Shown: positions 10,603-19,893, counted from the stretch's first letter. The stretch: 64,000 bases of DNA from Candidatus Gastranaerophilales bacterium (GCA_944323655.1 CALUTL010000001.1:62001-126000), one strand, 5' to 3'. Numbers and translations: made by a program. Notes: generated by a model not told the origin, from the sequence alone.

Positions 10603-10779
10603 CTATTCAATTTCAATAGCGCCAACAGGGCAAGCATCTGCTGCTTCTTTAACGCAATCTTCATTTGCTGCAACTGCTGAAGCATTAACTTTTGCTACAT
10701 CTTCTACTGAAAATACTGCTTCGCAAATTGATTCGCAAGCGCCACATGCTATACATGACTCATTAACTTTTACGTCCAT
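10603..10779 (-). CDS. [4Fe-4S] ferredoxin, 58 aa
   Basis: Small soluble electron carrier. Reading the minus strand gives MDVKVNESCIACGACE and so on to CPVGAIEIE. Cys9, Cys12, Cys15 and Cys50 (CxxCxxC and a distant CP) would bind one [4Fe-4S] cluster; Cys19 and Cys42 sit where the Thermotoga maritima ferredoxin has a disulfide, which fits its length and spacing. There is a GGAG ribosome site upstream. The gene is monocistronic, with a terminator behind it and, in front, a palindrome overlapping the predicted transcription start, so it is probably tightly regulated. Its redox partner is not identifiable here. Confidence 0.92.
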   Translation of the reverse strand: MDVKVNESCIACGACESICEAVFSVEDVAKVNASAVAANEDCVKEAADACPVGAIEIE

Positions 10780-10806
10780 TTTTTTCTCCTTATCTTATTT
10801 CGACTT

Positions 10807-10824
10807 TGTGAAATAAATTTCACA
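10807..10824 (-). promoter_or_regulatory. Palindromic operator in ferredoxin promoter
   Basis: Inverted repeat with perfect 8-base arms TGTGAAAT/ATTTCACA and a two-base spacer. On the minus strand a TATAAT box (10830-10835) stands six bases before it, so the palindrome covers about +1 to +17, where a bound protein would repress. It resembles a CRP/FNR-type half-site pair, but with N8 rather than N6 between TGTGA and TCACA. Confidence 0.7.
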
Positions 10825-10847
10825 TCTCAATTATATAATCAAAAAAA

Positions 10848-12023
10848 TTACTTTGCAAGAGTTCTGACGTAATCCGCTATATAATCAAATCCGATTATTT
10901 TACCAAGATTTTTAGGCTTTACGGATCGCCCAAAAATCAGCAGAGGAACCATTTCCCGCGTATGATCCGTTCCCGGAACCGTCGGATCGCAGCCATGGTC
11001 TGCCGTCACAAATAAGACATCTTCATCCCGCATTTCCGACATAATCTTCGCTAAATATTCATCAACTTCCTCTATTGCCTTACCGTAACCTTTGGCATCA
11101 TTTCTGTGACCGTAAAGCATATCCGTATCGACAAGGTTTGTGAAAATTAAATCAAACTCAGATTCTTTCTTTTCGTAATCTAAGTAAGCTATTTTATCAA
11201 GTTCAAGTTCGCCTTTTACAGCTTGTAAAGTAAGTTCCAGCCCTTCTTTGTTTGAACCTGTATGGATTGCGTGGGTTATACCTGATTTTGAGAAAATATC
11301 TTCTATTTTCCCGATTCCGATAACCCTTCCGCCTTGCTCTTTTATTTCATTCAAAACTGTTCTTGACGGCACCATTGAATAATCCCGCCTGTCTTTTGAA
11401 ATTCTTGTCGGCTTTCCGTCAATTATTTTATAAGGACGCGCTATTACACGTGAAACATTATATCCGCCTTCATCCAATATTCTGCGGGCAGCCAAACACC
11501 ATTCATAAAGAGTTTCCAACGGTATCATATCGGTATCAAGAGCAATCTGGAATACACTATCCGCACTTGTATATACTATCGGAAATTTTGTCCTATGATG
11601 CTCGTCGTTTAATTTCTCGATTATTGCGGTTCCGCTTGCGGGGCAATTTGCAAGAACTCCCCCGCAACCTGTTTCTTTTATAAATTTTTCTATTAATTCA
11701 TCCGGAAACCCATCAGGAAATGTTGCAAAAGGCTTTTCGCTTACCAACCCCGCAATTTCCCAGTGGCCGGTTGTTGTATCCTTACCTTTGGACTTCTCTG
11801 TCATTGTTCCGTATTGTGCTATCGGGTCTTCTGTCGGCTTTATCCCTTTAAAATTCTGAATATTTCCCAACCCCATACTTTCCATTACCGGAACTTTTAA
11901 ACCATCGTTAAATTCGCATACGTTTTTTAAAGTATTACACTCGGGAATGTCGCCAAAATCTCTGCAATCAGGCATTGCGCCTATTCCCATGCTGTCTATA
12001 ACCATTATTATTGCTCTTTTCAA
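10848..12023 (-). CDS. deoB: Phosphopentomutase
   Basis: Interconverts ribose 1-phosphate and ribose 5-phosphate (and the deoxy forms), linking nucleoside salvage to central metabolism. The 391-aa protein belongs to the alkaline phosphatase-like superfamily: metal-binding Asp in MVIDSMGIGAMPD, the phosphorylated Thr in the KGKDTTTGHWE motif, and C-terminal metal ligands in FTNLVDTDMLYGHRND and FVTADHGCDPTVPGTDHTRE. The start codon is TTG, supported by AAGGAG seven bases upstream. It stands alone on the minus strand, upstream of the ferredoxin gene. Confidence 0.97.
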   Translation of the reverse strand: MKRAIIMVIDSMGIGAMPDCRDFGDIPECNTLKNVCEFNDGLKVPVMESMGLGNIQNFKGIKPTEDPIAQYGTMTEKSKGKDTTTGHWEIAGLVSEKPFATFPDGFPDELIEKFIKETGCGGVLANCPASGTAIIEKLNDEHHRTKFPIVYTSADSVFQIALDTDMIPLETLYEWCLAARRILDEGGYNVSRVIARPYKIIDGKPTRISKDRRDYSMVPSRTVLNEIKEQGGRVIGIGKIEDIFSKSGITHAIHTGSNKEGLELTLQAVKGELELDKIAYLDYEKKESEFDLIFTNLVDTDMLYGHRNDAKGYGKAIEEVDEYLAKIMSEMRDEDVLFVTADHGCDPTVPGTDHTREMVPLLIFGRSVKPKNLGKIIGFDYIADYVRTLAK

Positions 12024-12101
12024 AATTTCACTCCTTTTAAAATTCCTTACTTCCCTAATCCGATTTTATCACAAAACATTTTTTCAGATAAATTTATAAA
12101 A

Positions 12102-12647
12102 TTACTGCGCAATTTTTACTACTGCATAAGCATTAAAATCTATTGAACCAAAAATTATTTTTACTTGCTGACCGTTATCGTCAATTAATCTTGCAAAATT
12201 AATTTTTTCTTCCCCAAAATCATCTCTCGTTTCAACTGCCTCTATATTTGCAAAAAGCTCATTCGATTGAAAAAGCTGAAGATAATACTTTTCACCTTTT
12301 TTTACACCCTTTAACTGGTAATGTCCAACCGGCAAAATTGCACCGTCTTTTAACTCTAAATTCAATGGCACCAAAAGTATCGGTAATTCTTCCGTCATCT
12401 TTGTCAATGTTTGGGTTTCGTTGCTTTCCTGAAAAGCCTCCCCGTCCCTTAAAAGCTTATCTTTTGGCTTCTTATCCTTTTTTTTGCCTTTTTTGCTTTC
12501 AAGTGCTTTCTCAAAATCCTCATCCGTAACAGGAGTTTGACCGTAAATATTTTGATCGCCGAAATTGTCCCACAAATCATCCTCGGCCAAAACTAAATTC
12601 CCAGGTAGTAAAAGCGCTATAAATAATAATACCAATGCTTTCTTCAT
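12102..12647 (-). CDS. Exported protein of unknown function
   Basis: Not recognised. The 181-aa product has a clear Sec signal peptide (MKKALVLLFIALLLPGNLVLAEDD, cleavage after LA) and so is periplasmic or surface-exposed. After it comes a Lys/Asp-rich linker (KGKKKDKKPKDKLLRDG, about 53-70), then a compact beta-rich C-terminal half (about 90-180, GHYQLKGVKKGEKYYLQLFQ). No lipobox or cysteine is present in the mature part. The ATG has no ribosome site; TAAAAT stands exactly six bases before it, predicting a leaderless transcript. Confidence 0.8.
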   Translation of the reverse strand: MKKALVLLFIALLLPGNLVLAEDDLWDNFGDQNIYGQTPVTDEDFEKALESKKGKKKDKKPKDKLLRDGEAFQESNETQTLTKMTEELPILLVPLNLELKDGAILPVGHYQLKGVKKGEKYYLQLFQSNELFANIEAVETRDDFGEEKINFARLIDDNGQQVKIIFGSIDFNAYAVVKIAQ

Positions 12648-12653
12648 ACATTT

Positions 12654-12659
12654 ATTTTA
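12654..12659 (-). promoter_or_regulatory. -10 box, leaderless exported-protein gene
   Basis: TAAAAT, six bases (AAATGT), then ATG on the minus strand; the same arrangement as at dnaA, recF and queF. Confidence 0.5.
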
Positions 12660-12742
12660 ATGTTTTTACCCCTAAAGTAAACCTCTTTTTATAGGATTGA
12701 AAATTTGCATAATTCTTCTAATTTCGATTCTGCAACAAAACA

Positions 12743-12770
12743 AAACCGCCCTTTTTTAAGAGCGGTAAAA
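12743..12770 (-). terminator. Terminator after sigma factor gene
   Basis: Hairpin ACCGCTCTT/AAGGGCGGT followed on the minus strand by TTTTGTTTTG, 40 bases after the sigma factor stop. Confidence 0.8.
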
Positions 12771-12809
12771 CTGTCACTAAACACGAGATATATATAAACA
12801 CACGACTAA

Positions 12810-13715
12810 TTACCCAATATAGCCTGATAGCAGTTCTTGCGATAACGCCGACATCCGCATCTTTTGTAATGCCCTTAACTCCGTCTGACGTATGCATTCT
12901 TTTGTAACTCCGTAAATGTTTCCGATTTCTTCCAAAGTTAATCTTGCTGCATTACCAAGACCGTAGCGCATCTTTACAACATCTTGCTCTCTTTCTTTTA
13001 AGGTCGATATTACTATCGCAATATCACTTTTTAAATTTTCATACTCGGCATCCTCTCCGACAAGTGCTTTTTTATCTTCCAATATGTCGGCCACATTCAG
13101 CTCGTTGCCGTCTGCTCTTTCTAATCCGCTTTCTATTGATATTGTTTTTGTGTATGCGGATAAAAAGCTTTCAATTTTATCCGGTTCAATGTTCATTTTC
13201 TTCGCAACATCACTGTTTTTAACCTGACAATTGTACTGCTTTTCCATCTCTGACTTCACTTTTGAAAATTTTGACAGGGTTTCTTGTATATATACAGGTA
13301 TCTTCATACAATGCGATTGCTCTGATATCGCCTTGAACATTGACTGCTTTATCCACCAGCTTGCATACGTAGAAAATTTATATCCCAGCTTGTAATTAAA
13401 TTTCTCTGCTGCTATCATTAAACCTAAATTTCCCTCCTGAATTAAATCAACCAGAGGAAGGTGTGAATTGTGGATTATCTTCTTCGCTATCGTTACGACA
13501 ACCCTTAAATTCGATTGTATTAACTGCTTTTTAGCCTCTACATCACCCTCTTTTGCACTCTTTGCAAGGCTCTTTTCTTCTGCCAATGTTAAAACGGGGT
13601 AACTCGATATCTCTTTTAAATAATCGGTCAATTCACCGCTGCTGCATACCAAAACCTCATTCTTGGCAGGATTTGACTTCGCCTTCTTCATTTTGACAGG
13701 TACATTTTTACTCAT
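12810..13715 (-). CDS. Sigma-70 family factor, group 1/2 (RpoD-like)
   Basis: RNA polymerase sigma subunit of about 301 aa with regions 1.2 to 4. Region 1.2 DYLKEISSYPVLTLAEEKSLA, region 2 NLRVVVTIAKKI, DLIQEGNLGLMIAAEKFNY and FSTYASWWIKQSMFKAI, and region 4 with DVVKMRYGL, LEEIGNIYGVTKECIRQTELRALQKMR are all recognisable. The lack of region 1.1 and the slightly degenerate region 2.3/2.4 favour a non-essential group 2 factor, as multiplied in cyanobacteria, over the housekeeping one. The ATG at 13715 is chosen because AAGGAG precedes it; an upstream in-frame GTG lacks a ribosome site. Three TATATACT repeats lie in its promoter region. Confidence 0.9.
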   Translation of the reverse strand: MSKNVPVKMKKAKSNPAKNEVLVCSSGELTDYLKEISSYPVLTLAEEKSLAKSAKEGDVEAKKQLIQSNLRVVVTIAKKIIHNSHLPLVDLIQEGNLGLMIAAEKFNYKLGYKFSTYASWWIKQSMFKAISEQSHCMKIPVYIQETLSKFSKVKSEMEKQYNCQVKNSDVAKKMNIEPDKIESFLSAYTKTISIESGLERADGNELNVADILEDKKALVGEDAEYENLKSDIAIVISTLKEREQDVVKMRYGLGNAARLTLEEIGNIYGVTKECIRQTELRALQKMRMSALSQELLSGYIG

Positions 13716-13775
13716 ACTCTGCTTAAACTCCTTATTTATTTGATACACGAGAACATCTTACACTTAATTATTTGT

Positions 13776-13806
13776 TATATACTTAGTATATACTATGGTA
13801 TATACT
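13776..13806. promoter_or_regulatory. Three phased TATATACT repeats
   Basis: TATATACT occurs at 13776, 13787 and 13799, spaced 11 and 12 bases, so all three lie on about the same face of the helix. The block sits between the divergent sigma factor and thioredoxin-like genes. Confidence 0.5.
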
Positions 13807-13836
13807 TTTTCAAGTCTTTTGTTAAGTTTTATGTAT

Positions 13837-13866
13837 TTGTGAAAGATTTTGTATTTGTAGTATAAT
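13837..13866 (+). promoter_or_regulatory. Promoter of thioredoxin-like gene
   Basis: TTGTGA (13837-13842), 18-base spacer, TATAAT (13861-13866), then the strong ribosome site AGGAGG at 13878-13883. Confidence 0.65.
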
Positions 13867-13888
13867 ATTCAAGTAAGAGGAGGATTTC

Positions 13889-14359
13889 ATGAAAAAGAAG
13901 ATTATAATCACTTTAGCAATTTTATTCGCAGTTATTTTAACTTCAGCAGCTGGATTTGCCGTTGCAACTGGAGCTTTAGACAAAAAGGAAAAACCGTCCG
14001 ATTATAAAGTCGGTATCACATACGATCAAGCCCTTGAAAGCGACAAACCAATGCTTGCATTGTTTTATGTCGACTGGTGCGGCTATTGCTTAAGATTTAT
14101 GCCTAAATTCAAAGTTTTGAGCATGATGTACCTTGGAAGATATAATTTTGTTATGCTTAACGTCGAAGATCCAGTTAATAAAGAATTAGTTGAAGATGTT
14201 GCTTTAACTGGTTTCCCGACTGTTTACATTATGGACCCCAAATACGATAACAGAATCCTTATTAACAACGCTATTTACCAAAATGTCCCAAAATTCAGAG
14301 TCGAGCTTGACAGATACTTGAGAATCAGAGGATTACTTGATAAGGCTTCTAAAAAATAA
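13889..14359 (+). CDS. Membrane-anchored or exported thioredoxin-like protein
   Basis: Thioredoxin-fold protein of 156 aa with an N-terminal hydrophobic segment (residues 4-27) that is either a signal peptide or an anchor. The redox site WCGYC lies at about residues 60-64 in ALFYVDWCGYCLRFMPKFK, and the cis-proline region GFPTVYIMDP follows. It would act outside the cytoplasmic membrane as a thiol reductant or oxidant. It has a canonical promoter and AGGAGG and is divergent from the sigma factor gene. The substrate is unknown; a role like that of a DsbD-fed thioredoxin is possible. Confidence 0.9.
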   Translation: MKKKIIITLAILFAVILTSAAGFAVATGALDKKEKPSDYKVGITYDQALESDKPMLALFYVDWCGYCLRFMPKFKVLSMMYLGRYNFVMLNVEDPVNKELVEDVALTGFPTVYIMDPKYDNRILINNAIYQNVPKFRVELDRYLRIRGLLDKASKK

Positions 14360-14367
14360 TTTATTGT

Positions 14368-14400
14368 AAGCGGACTAATATTGAAAGTCCGCTTATTTTA
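14368..14400 (+). terminator. Terminator of thioredoxin-like gene
   Basis: Stem AAGCGGACT/AGTCCGCTT with a nine-base loop, followed by ATTTTAT. The T tract is modest. Confidence 0.65.
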
Positions 14401-14410
14401 TGATTAACGC

Positions 14411-14440
14411 AAAAAAAAAGACCTTGATTTTTCAAGGCCT
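14411..14440 (-). terminator. Orphan minus-strand terminator
   Basis: Eight-base stem with one G-U pair, six-base loop and nine consecutive T on the minus strand. It is oriented against folE2 and the thioredoxin-like gene. Confidence 0.7.
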
Positions 14441-14480
14441 ATCCGTTTAAATAAGAAGAGAGAGCTTTATATTTATAATA
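14411..14480 (-). ncRNA. Candidate small RNA with its own terminator
   Basis: A strong minus-strand terminator (stem AGGCCTTG/CAAGGTCT, then nine T) has no minus-strand gene upstream of it; the neighbours on both sides are on the plus strand. Reading into it on the minus strand is a TATAAA box around 14475-14480, then about 35 unstructured bases including GCTCTCTCTTCTT, a pyrimidine run complementary to Shine-Dalgarno-like sequences. This fits a roughly 65-base regulatory RNA. There is no direct proof of transcription. Confidence 0.4.
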
Positions 14481-14552
14481 AGTATCTTATTCCCAAAAAA
14501 TTGCTATTTTTTGTGATTGAATTTAACAAAAATTAACATTTGAAAGAAAATT

Positions 14553-15332
14553 ATGAAAGACATTCAAAACCTTAAAGACGAAAGAAACGTAGATATACAA
14601 AAAGTCGGTATTAAGCACCTTGAGTTACCGCTTATCATTCAGAGAAAAAACAATTCCAATCAGGTGGTATGCGCAAGAGCCAAGGTTAATGTATCGCTCC
14701 CTAAAGATTACAAAGGAACTCACATGTCAAGGTTTGTTGAAGTATTGACAGAATGGAGAAATAAAAACCTTCTCGGTGTCGATATAAAGGGATGTTTAGA
14801 AGAAATTATCCACCGTCTGGAGGCCAAAAGCGGTGAATTAGAGTTTAAATTTACTTATTTTATCGACAAGTTATCGCCTGTAACAAAATTGTCGTCGCCT
14901 ATGAGTTATGAATGTATATTTAAGGGCAGAATTGAAAACGGGGATTATAAATTTATTTTAGGAACTGAAGTGCCTGTTACAACCCTTTGCCCCTGTTCAA
15001 AAGAAATTTCGGAAAACGGAGCGCATAACCAAAGAGCATTTATTAGAGTCAGAGTTTCGTATGATGAAGATAAACACATTTGGCTGGAAGATTTGATTGA
15101 TATGGTTGAAGCCTGTGCAAGCTGCCCTGTTTATCCGCTTTTAAAACGTGAAGATGAAAAATTTGTGACTGAAAAAGCTTATTCCAATCCCAAATTTGTC
15201 GAAGATGTGCTGAGAGATGTTGTTGTTAAGCTTCGACAAAACAAAATCATAAATGACTTTGAAGTAGAATGCGAAGCTTTTGAAAGTATTCACAACCATT
15301 CTGCCTGGGCTTATCAGCAGGAAAGCAAATAA
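14553..15332 (+). CDS. folE2: GTP cyclohydrolase I, type IB
   Basis: Converts GTP to 7,8-dihydroneopterin triphosphate, the first step of folate and queuosine synthesis, using a metal other than strict zinc. The 259-aa T-fold (tunnelling-fold) protein matches FolE2 throughout: DVQKVGIKHLELPL-type N-terminus, the active-site Cys in VPVTTLCPCSKEISENGAHNQR, and the C-terminal ECEAFESIHNHSAWA. The window also holds queF, another T-fold enzyme that uses a product derived from this one. The start has GAAAG nine bases upstream. Confidence 0.97.
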   Translation: MKDIQNLKDERNVDIQKVGIKHLELPLIIQRKNNSNQVVCARAKVNVSLPKDYKGTHMSRFVEVLTEWRNKNLLGVDIKGCLEEIIHRLEAKSGELEFKFTYFIDKLSPVTKLSSPMSYECIFKGRIENGDYKFILGTEVPVTTLCPCSKEISENGAHNQRAFIRVRVSYDEDKHIWLEDLIDMVEACASCPVYPLLKREDEKFVTEKAYSNPKFVEDVLRDVVVKLRQNKIINDFEVECEAFESIHNHSAWAYQQESK

Positions 15333-15374
15333 AATTATTTTTTATTCTTATTTTAAACCGTTGCACTAAGGCCT

Positions 15375-18300
15375 TTATTTTATCCATTTAAAGCTTCTGA
15401 CGTAATTGTTTCCGTCAATATTACCGAAGATTTCGGCTTGGAAAATACGATAAATATTTTGGTTTTCAATGTTTGGAATTTTATTAATTCCGTCCATTTC
15501 CATAGGATCAAGTTCGTTTCGGTTCACACCCGGAATTGTGTTCAAAAGTGTGTTCAGGGACATATTTTTAAGTTTGCCGAATACGCTTGTTATATTGTTT
15601 GAAAGCGTGCCGTAAACATTCATATCAGCATTTGCGTTTGAAATATTATAAGTTCCGCTTAAATACATATTCAAATCTTTTCCGCTTGAATAAACATTGA
15701 TACTTTGCGCAATCCCGTTCAATATTGTCATATCTCCGCTTATGCTTTCAAATTCACCGGTTTTTAGAGGCGTGATAAGATCTATTATGCTGTTTATTGA
15801 TAGCCCTGTTAATCCGCCCTGTAAAAGATTTCCGGCTTTCAGAAGATATTCCAGCGAACCCAGCTTCGGCATCTTTCCGTTTGCGACATTAAATGAAGCA
15901 TTTCCGGCAAGTGTATTTGTACAAGATTCCGCTGTTTGGGCATTACAGCTTAACTCAACATCCCCCGTAACAGAGCCGTATACCTGATTATGCAAATCGA
16001 ACAAGGTTTCTGCCATAATTTGAGCGTTTGCATCTTTCATATGCATAAGCATACTTGCCTTTCCGCTCGGAAAATCATACTTTATCGAACCGTTTACAAG
16101 ACCCTCTGCCAGTTTGAAGCTGAAATCCTTTATATCTAAAAGCATTTTCTCATTCAAACTTAAATTTGTTGAAAACTCCTCTGCATTAATATTTTTAATT
16201 TTTACATTATCAGCATTTATTTGCGCGTTTTTGATAATTATCTGCGACAAATCAAAATTCTCCGCAGGTGCTGTTGCTGATTTTGAATGATACAAATCGC
16301 TCTCATAATCTCTTATTGCATCTGTTATTTTATTTATGTTCAACTCGTTTAATTTAACCTTGATATTATCTATACGATATGGAGGAGTCAGGTTATTTTT
16401 CATTTCTGCCGTTACATCCACACGGTTTGTTAATACAACTCCTTTGGATTTTATATTAATCTTATCCGGCTTGAAATCTAAACTTATATCATTAATTTTT
16501 GAGTCAAAAAACGGAATATCTATACTGTTTATGTCCAATTTCCCGTAAATCTTCGGAGCAAAAGCTGTTCCGTTAATCAGAAGATCTGAGGTAAAAATTC
16601 CCTGTTTCATAAACGGTTTTCTGAATATTATATTGAAAATCTTTGCATCTGTCGGATTTTCGGTTTTTACACGGAAATTCCTGAATCTTACGTTATTATT
16701 CGCAAGAAATTCTACTGTCCCGTTTGATTTTACCTGAGTGTTTGAGAATTTTTTATTATTCTGTGATGCTATAACCTTATCATATTTAAAATCATTTACT
16801 TTTATGCCTGAAGGGGTATAAATACCGTCAAAATAAAGTTCAACAGCATTTGCCGCATCACCGATTGTTGCTCCCATGTAATAAATATTTGAGTTTTCTT
16901 CAATCTTAACTTCGGTTTTTGTATGTAATTTATTTTGAGTTCCGCTGAGTTTTGAGGTTAAATTCAAATCCCCTTTAATTTTTATCGGATAAACCGCTTT
17001 ATTATTGAAAAATTGGTCAAAGAATTCCTGAGTCGGCTTTGCATTAACATACAAATCCACATCCGGATTAGTATAGAAATTTAAGACTTTGCCGTCCGCA
17101 AAAACCGGCATTTCACCTACAAAAGCGTTTATTTTATTTAGAGATAAAACGTTATTTCTCACCAAAATATTTCCGCTGTTAAATTTTACCTTTAAGTGTT
17201 TCGGAACATAAATAAACTCCGTATCATCCAATTTTGTGAAACAAGAAAGATTATTATGCCTCATTCTCGCGGTTATATCTATAATCCCTTTCATTCCCTG
17301 AATATCATCAGGATTTATATCTGGCGGAAAAATATCTAACGCCCTTAAATTATACAAATTTGCAAGATTGAAATTTGACATCGAAAAATATCCGTTTATA
17401 TCTTGCTTTTTATTCATTACATTTGTTATATCCGCAGTTAAGATATAAGGATTTTTCCTAATTGTACCTTGTATAGGAGAAAGCTTTAAATGAGAATTTT
17501 TAAGCGTAAAAAAACCGCCCTCTGTTATTATGGAACTTTTGCTTCCCTTGTTCGGATAAATCTTACCTTTAACATCAAGCTTACCCACATCTATAATATC
17601 GGCAGGCCCTTTGTAATCTGCGATAAAACTTGTACTGATTGTCGACAAGTCTTTTAATAAAGGTATTTTCTTATTATCTTTTTGCACAAGCCTTACAGCA
17701 TCTGCAAGAGTAAATTTATCAGACAAAACACTTATATTTAGAACATTGTCTTTTAACGCACCAAATGTTCTTAAGTTTGAATTGCCGACATTTGATGAAA
17801 GTTTAAAATCAGCATTTAAATTTTCAAAATTTACATACCCGTTTACTCTGCTGAAAACCGAAGAAATACCCGCAATTTTTACTATATTTTCAAGAAATTC
17901 AACTTTACCTTTTGCAAAAATATTTTTGTTGAAAACTATATCATTAACATCTTTAACTTGACCGGTAAGATTCAACTGAACATTAGTCAACCCTTTTGCT
18001 TCACTGACCGGAGGCAATAGTGCTTGAATATCCTTTAACATAGGTGAAGTTTTTATTATTTTTAATAAATTAGCGGAATTTTGATTGAGTCCTGCCACGT
18101 TAAAATTCAAAACCCCAAGAAGCGTACAGGTTCCGTCAACTGAAACAGGCTGACCGTAAAGTAATGCCGTCTCCGTCTTAAAATGAGTGTTTTGATCTTC
18201 AAAAGTTAATGAACCTTTGCCGTTTGTAAGCGTCATATTATGTATATCAAGAAATGATGCCGATGTATTTTCAAAATTAAAAACACCCCAAGCGTGAGGA

Positions 18301-19820
18301 TCATTAACTGTCCCGACTACGTGAAGATCTATATTGCCTTTTCCCTTAATATCCATTATCGGAACAGGCCCTAAGTCAAACTCTAATATTTCATGAAGCG
18401 GATTTAACACTTTCTGCGCAGTTTTAAGATCTACACTTTTCGTACTCGTGATTTTTAAATCAGCAGACCTTTCATTATATAAATTTACATCACCTTTAAC
18501 GTAAACTGTTTGAGAAGGGCTTGCGGGAACTGTCGCATCAATTTCGGCTTTTGTCCCTTTAAATTGAAGTTTTACTGTTGCCTTTGGAGTTTCAGGTGAA
18601 ATCGGTTCTATTAAATAACCCTCGGTTGAAAGTATATTGCCGTTCACTGCCGGTTCTGTAATATTGCCTCTAACTTCCAAATTCCCTATAATATCACCAT
18701 AGTAAAGATACTTTTTAAGCTTATAAAGATTTACTCCCGGTACAAGCGATTCCTCACCGGGTAATAGGGTTATCAAATTTTCCATTCTTGATTTATTCAG
18801 CGCAATTTTCAAATCAATTTTCGGCTTTTTAGTATCTAATTTTGAAACATTACCGGTTATATAACTGTCTATACCTGTTGAATGCACCTTTAATTCGTTA
18901 AGCAATACCCCGTTTCTTGTTATATTTAAAGATGTATTTACCTCAATTTTGTCCTTGCTATATATTGAAGATGCAATATCTTTTTGCATTAAACCTAAAT
19001 TATCGGCCGTAATTTTGCCTGTTATTTCTTTGTGCCCGGCTTGATTTTCAACTGTTGCAACGTCTATATTTACAACTCCGGTAAGCTTTTCGATTTTATT
19101 GCCGGTAAGATATTTTGCATAAGTCGAAAAATCAGCAAGATTTAGATTTTCGATTTTGCCGTCCACCCAAATCTTATCCTCTGTAATCTTTTCAATCGGC
19201 AGTTTAATATCAATATCCGCCTCTATTAAAGCTGATTTGTCACCGACTAGAAGTCCGCTTTTTGTTGTAAATTTTACTCTCTTATTATTTGTAAAATCCT
19301 CTAAAACAAAATCCTGCCCGTTTAAAATTATGTTTTTGTTAACTGTTTCATCCTTAAGGGTAATGTTATATTTCTTTAAATTCAATACTGCCTTATTAAG
19401 TGTTATTTTGGATTGCGACATCCCCAATATCGGATATTGCCCTAATTTTAAGCAGGAATTTTTATCAAATATGAGATTAACAGCCAGCAAATCTGCGCTA
19501 AAATGGCTTACTTCAGCCTTGCTGAAAATCAACGGTAAAAGCTTTATTCTTGTCTTAACTCCTTCAAAATTCAAAGCTTCAGACCCGTCATTATTTAAAA
19601 TCGCAAAATTATCAGCTTTTACCCAAACCGCAGGCAGATATCCCATTTTTATCTCAGGATTCTTTATCAGGGTTTCAAATCCATACTCCTTTTTTATGTA
19701 GGATTTTAGAAAATCTACACTGTCAGGGCGGTTTAAAATCGCAGGAATCCCAAAATAATATCCCCCGTACAATACTGATGCTATTAAAAGGCTTATGAAA
19801 ATTTTCTTATTATTTCTCAT
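15375..19820 (-). CDS. AsmA/TamB-like envelope protein, 1481 aa
   Basis: Very large protein of the AsmA/TamB/YhdP class, thought to form long beta-groove bridges carrying lipids between inner and outer membranes. An N-terminal membrane anchor (residues 6-30) is followed by about 1400 residues of repeating amphipathic beta strands, rich in Asn, Lys and Asp. The C-terminal AsmA-like region has GSLEYLLKAGNLLQGGLTGLSIN, then GDMTILNGIAQS, and GTLSNNITSVFGKLKNMSLN. The gene is monocistronic. A TATAAT box at 19832-19837 gives a leader of about five bases, so its start also has almost no untranslated region. Assignment to one named subfamily is not possible by eye. Confidence 0.88.
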   Translation of the reverse strand: MRNNKKIFISLLIASVLYGGYYFGIPAILNRPDSVDFLKSYIKKEYGFETLIKNPEIKMGYLPAVWVKADNFAILNNDGSEALNFEGVKTRIKLLPLIFSKAEVSHFSADLLAVNLIFDKNSCLKLGQYPILGMSQSKITLNKAVLNLKKYNITLKDETVNKNIILNGQDFVLEDFTNNKRVKFTTKSGLLVGDKSALIEADIDIKLPIEKITEDKIWVDGKIENLNLADFSTYAKYLTGNKIEKLTGVVNIDVATVENQAGHKEITGKITADNLGLMQKDIASSIYSKDKIEVNTSLNITRNGVLLNELKVHSTGIDSYITGNVSKLDTKKPKIDLKIALNKSRMENLITLLPGEESLVPGVNLYKLKKYLYYGDIIGNLEVRGNITEPAVNGNILSTEGYLIEPISPETPKATVKLQFKGTKAEIDATVPASPSQTVYVKGDVNLYNERSADLKITSTKSVDLKTAQKVLNPLHEILEFDLGPVPIMDIKGKGNIDLHVVGTVNDPHAWGVFNFENTSASFLDIHNMTLTNGKGSLTFEDQNTHFKTETALLYGQPVSVDGTCTLLGVLNFNVAGLNQNSANLLKIIKTSPMLKDIQALLPPVSEAKGLTNVQLNLTGQVKDVNDIVFNKNIFAKGKVEFLENIVKIAGISSVFSRVNGYVNFENLNADFKLSSNVGNSNLRTFGALKDNVLNISVLSDKFTLADAVRLVQKDNKKIPLLKDLSTISTSFIADYKGPADIIDVGKLDVKGKIYPNKGSKSSIITEGGFFTLKNSHLKLSPIQGTIRKNPYILTADITNVMNKKQDINGYFSMSNFNLANLYNLRALDIFPPDINPDDIQGMKGIIDITARMRHNNLSCFTKLDDTEFIYVPKHLKVKFNSGNILVRNNVLSLNKINAFVGEMPVFADGKVLNFYTNPDVDLYVNAKPTQEFFDQFFNNKAVYPIKIKGDLNLTSKLSGTQNKLHTKTEVKIEENSNIYYMGATIGDAANAVELYFDGIYTPSGIKVNDFKYDKVIASQNNKKFSNTQVKSNGTVEFLANNNVRFRNFRVKTENPTDAKIFNIIFRKPFMKQGIFTSDLLINGTAFAPKIYGKLDINSIDIPFFDSKINDISLDFKPDKINIKSKGVVLTNRVDVTAEMKNNLTPPYRIDNIKVKLNELNINKITDAIRDYESDLYHSKSATAPAENFDLSQIIIKNAQINADNVKIKNINAEEFSTNLSLNEKMLLDIKDFSFKLAEGLVNGSIKYDFPSGKASMLMHMKDANAQIMAETLFDLHNQVYGSVTGDVELSCNAQTAESCTNTLAGNASFNVANGKMPKLGSLEYLLKAGNLLQGGLTGLSINSIIDLITPLKTGEFESISGDMTILNGIAQSINVYSSGKDLNMYLSGTYNISNANADMNVYGTLSNNITSVFGKLKNMSLNTLLNTIPGVNRNELDPMEMDGINKIPNIENQNIYRIFQAEIFGNIDGNNYVRSFKWIK

Positions 19821-19893
19821 TTGTTGTTTGCATTATACGACAAATTAGGCTTTTTGTATAGTACAGACAGGCTTAAAATTTTATTAAAAAAAA

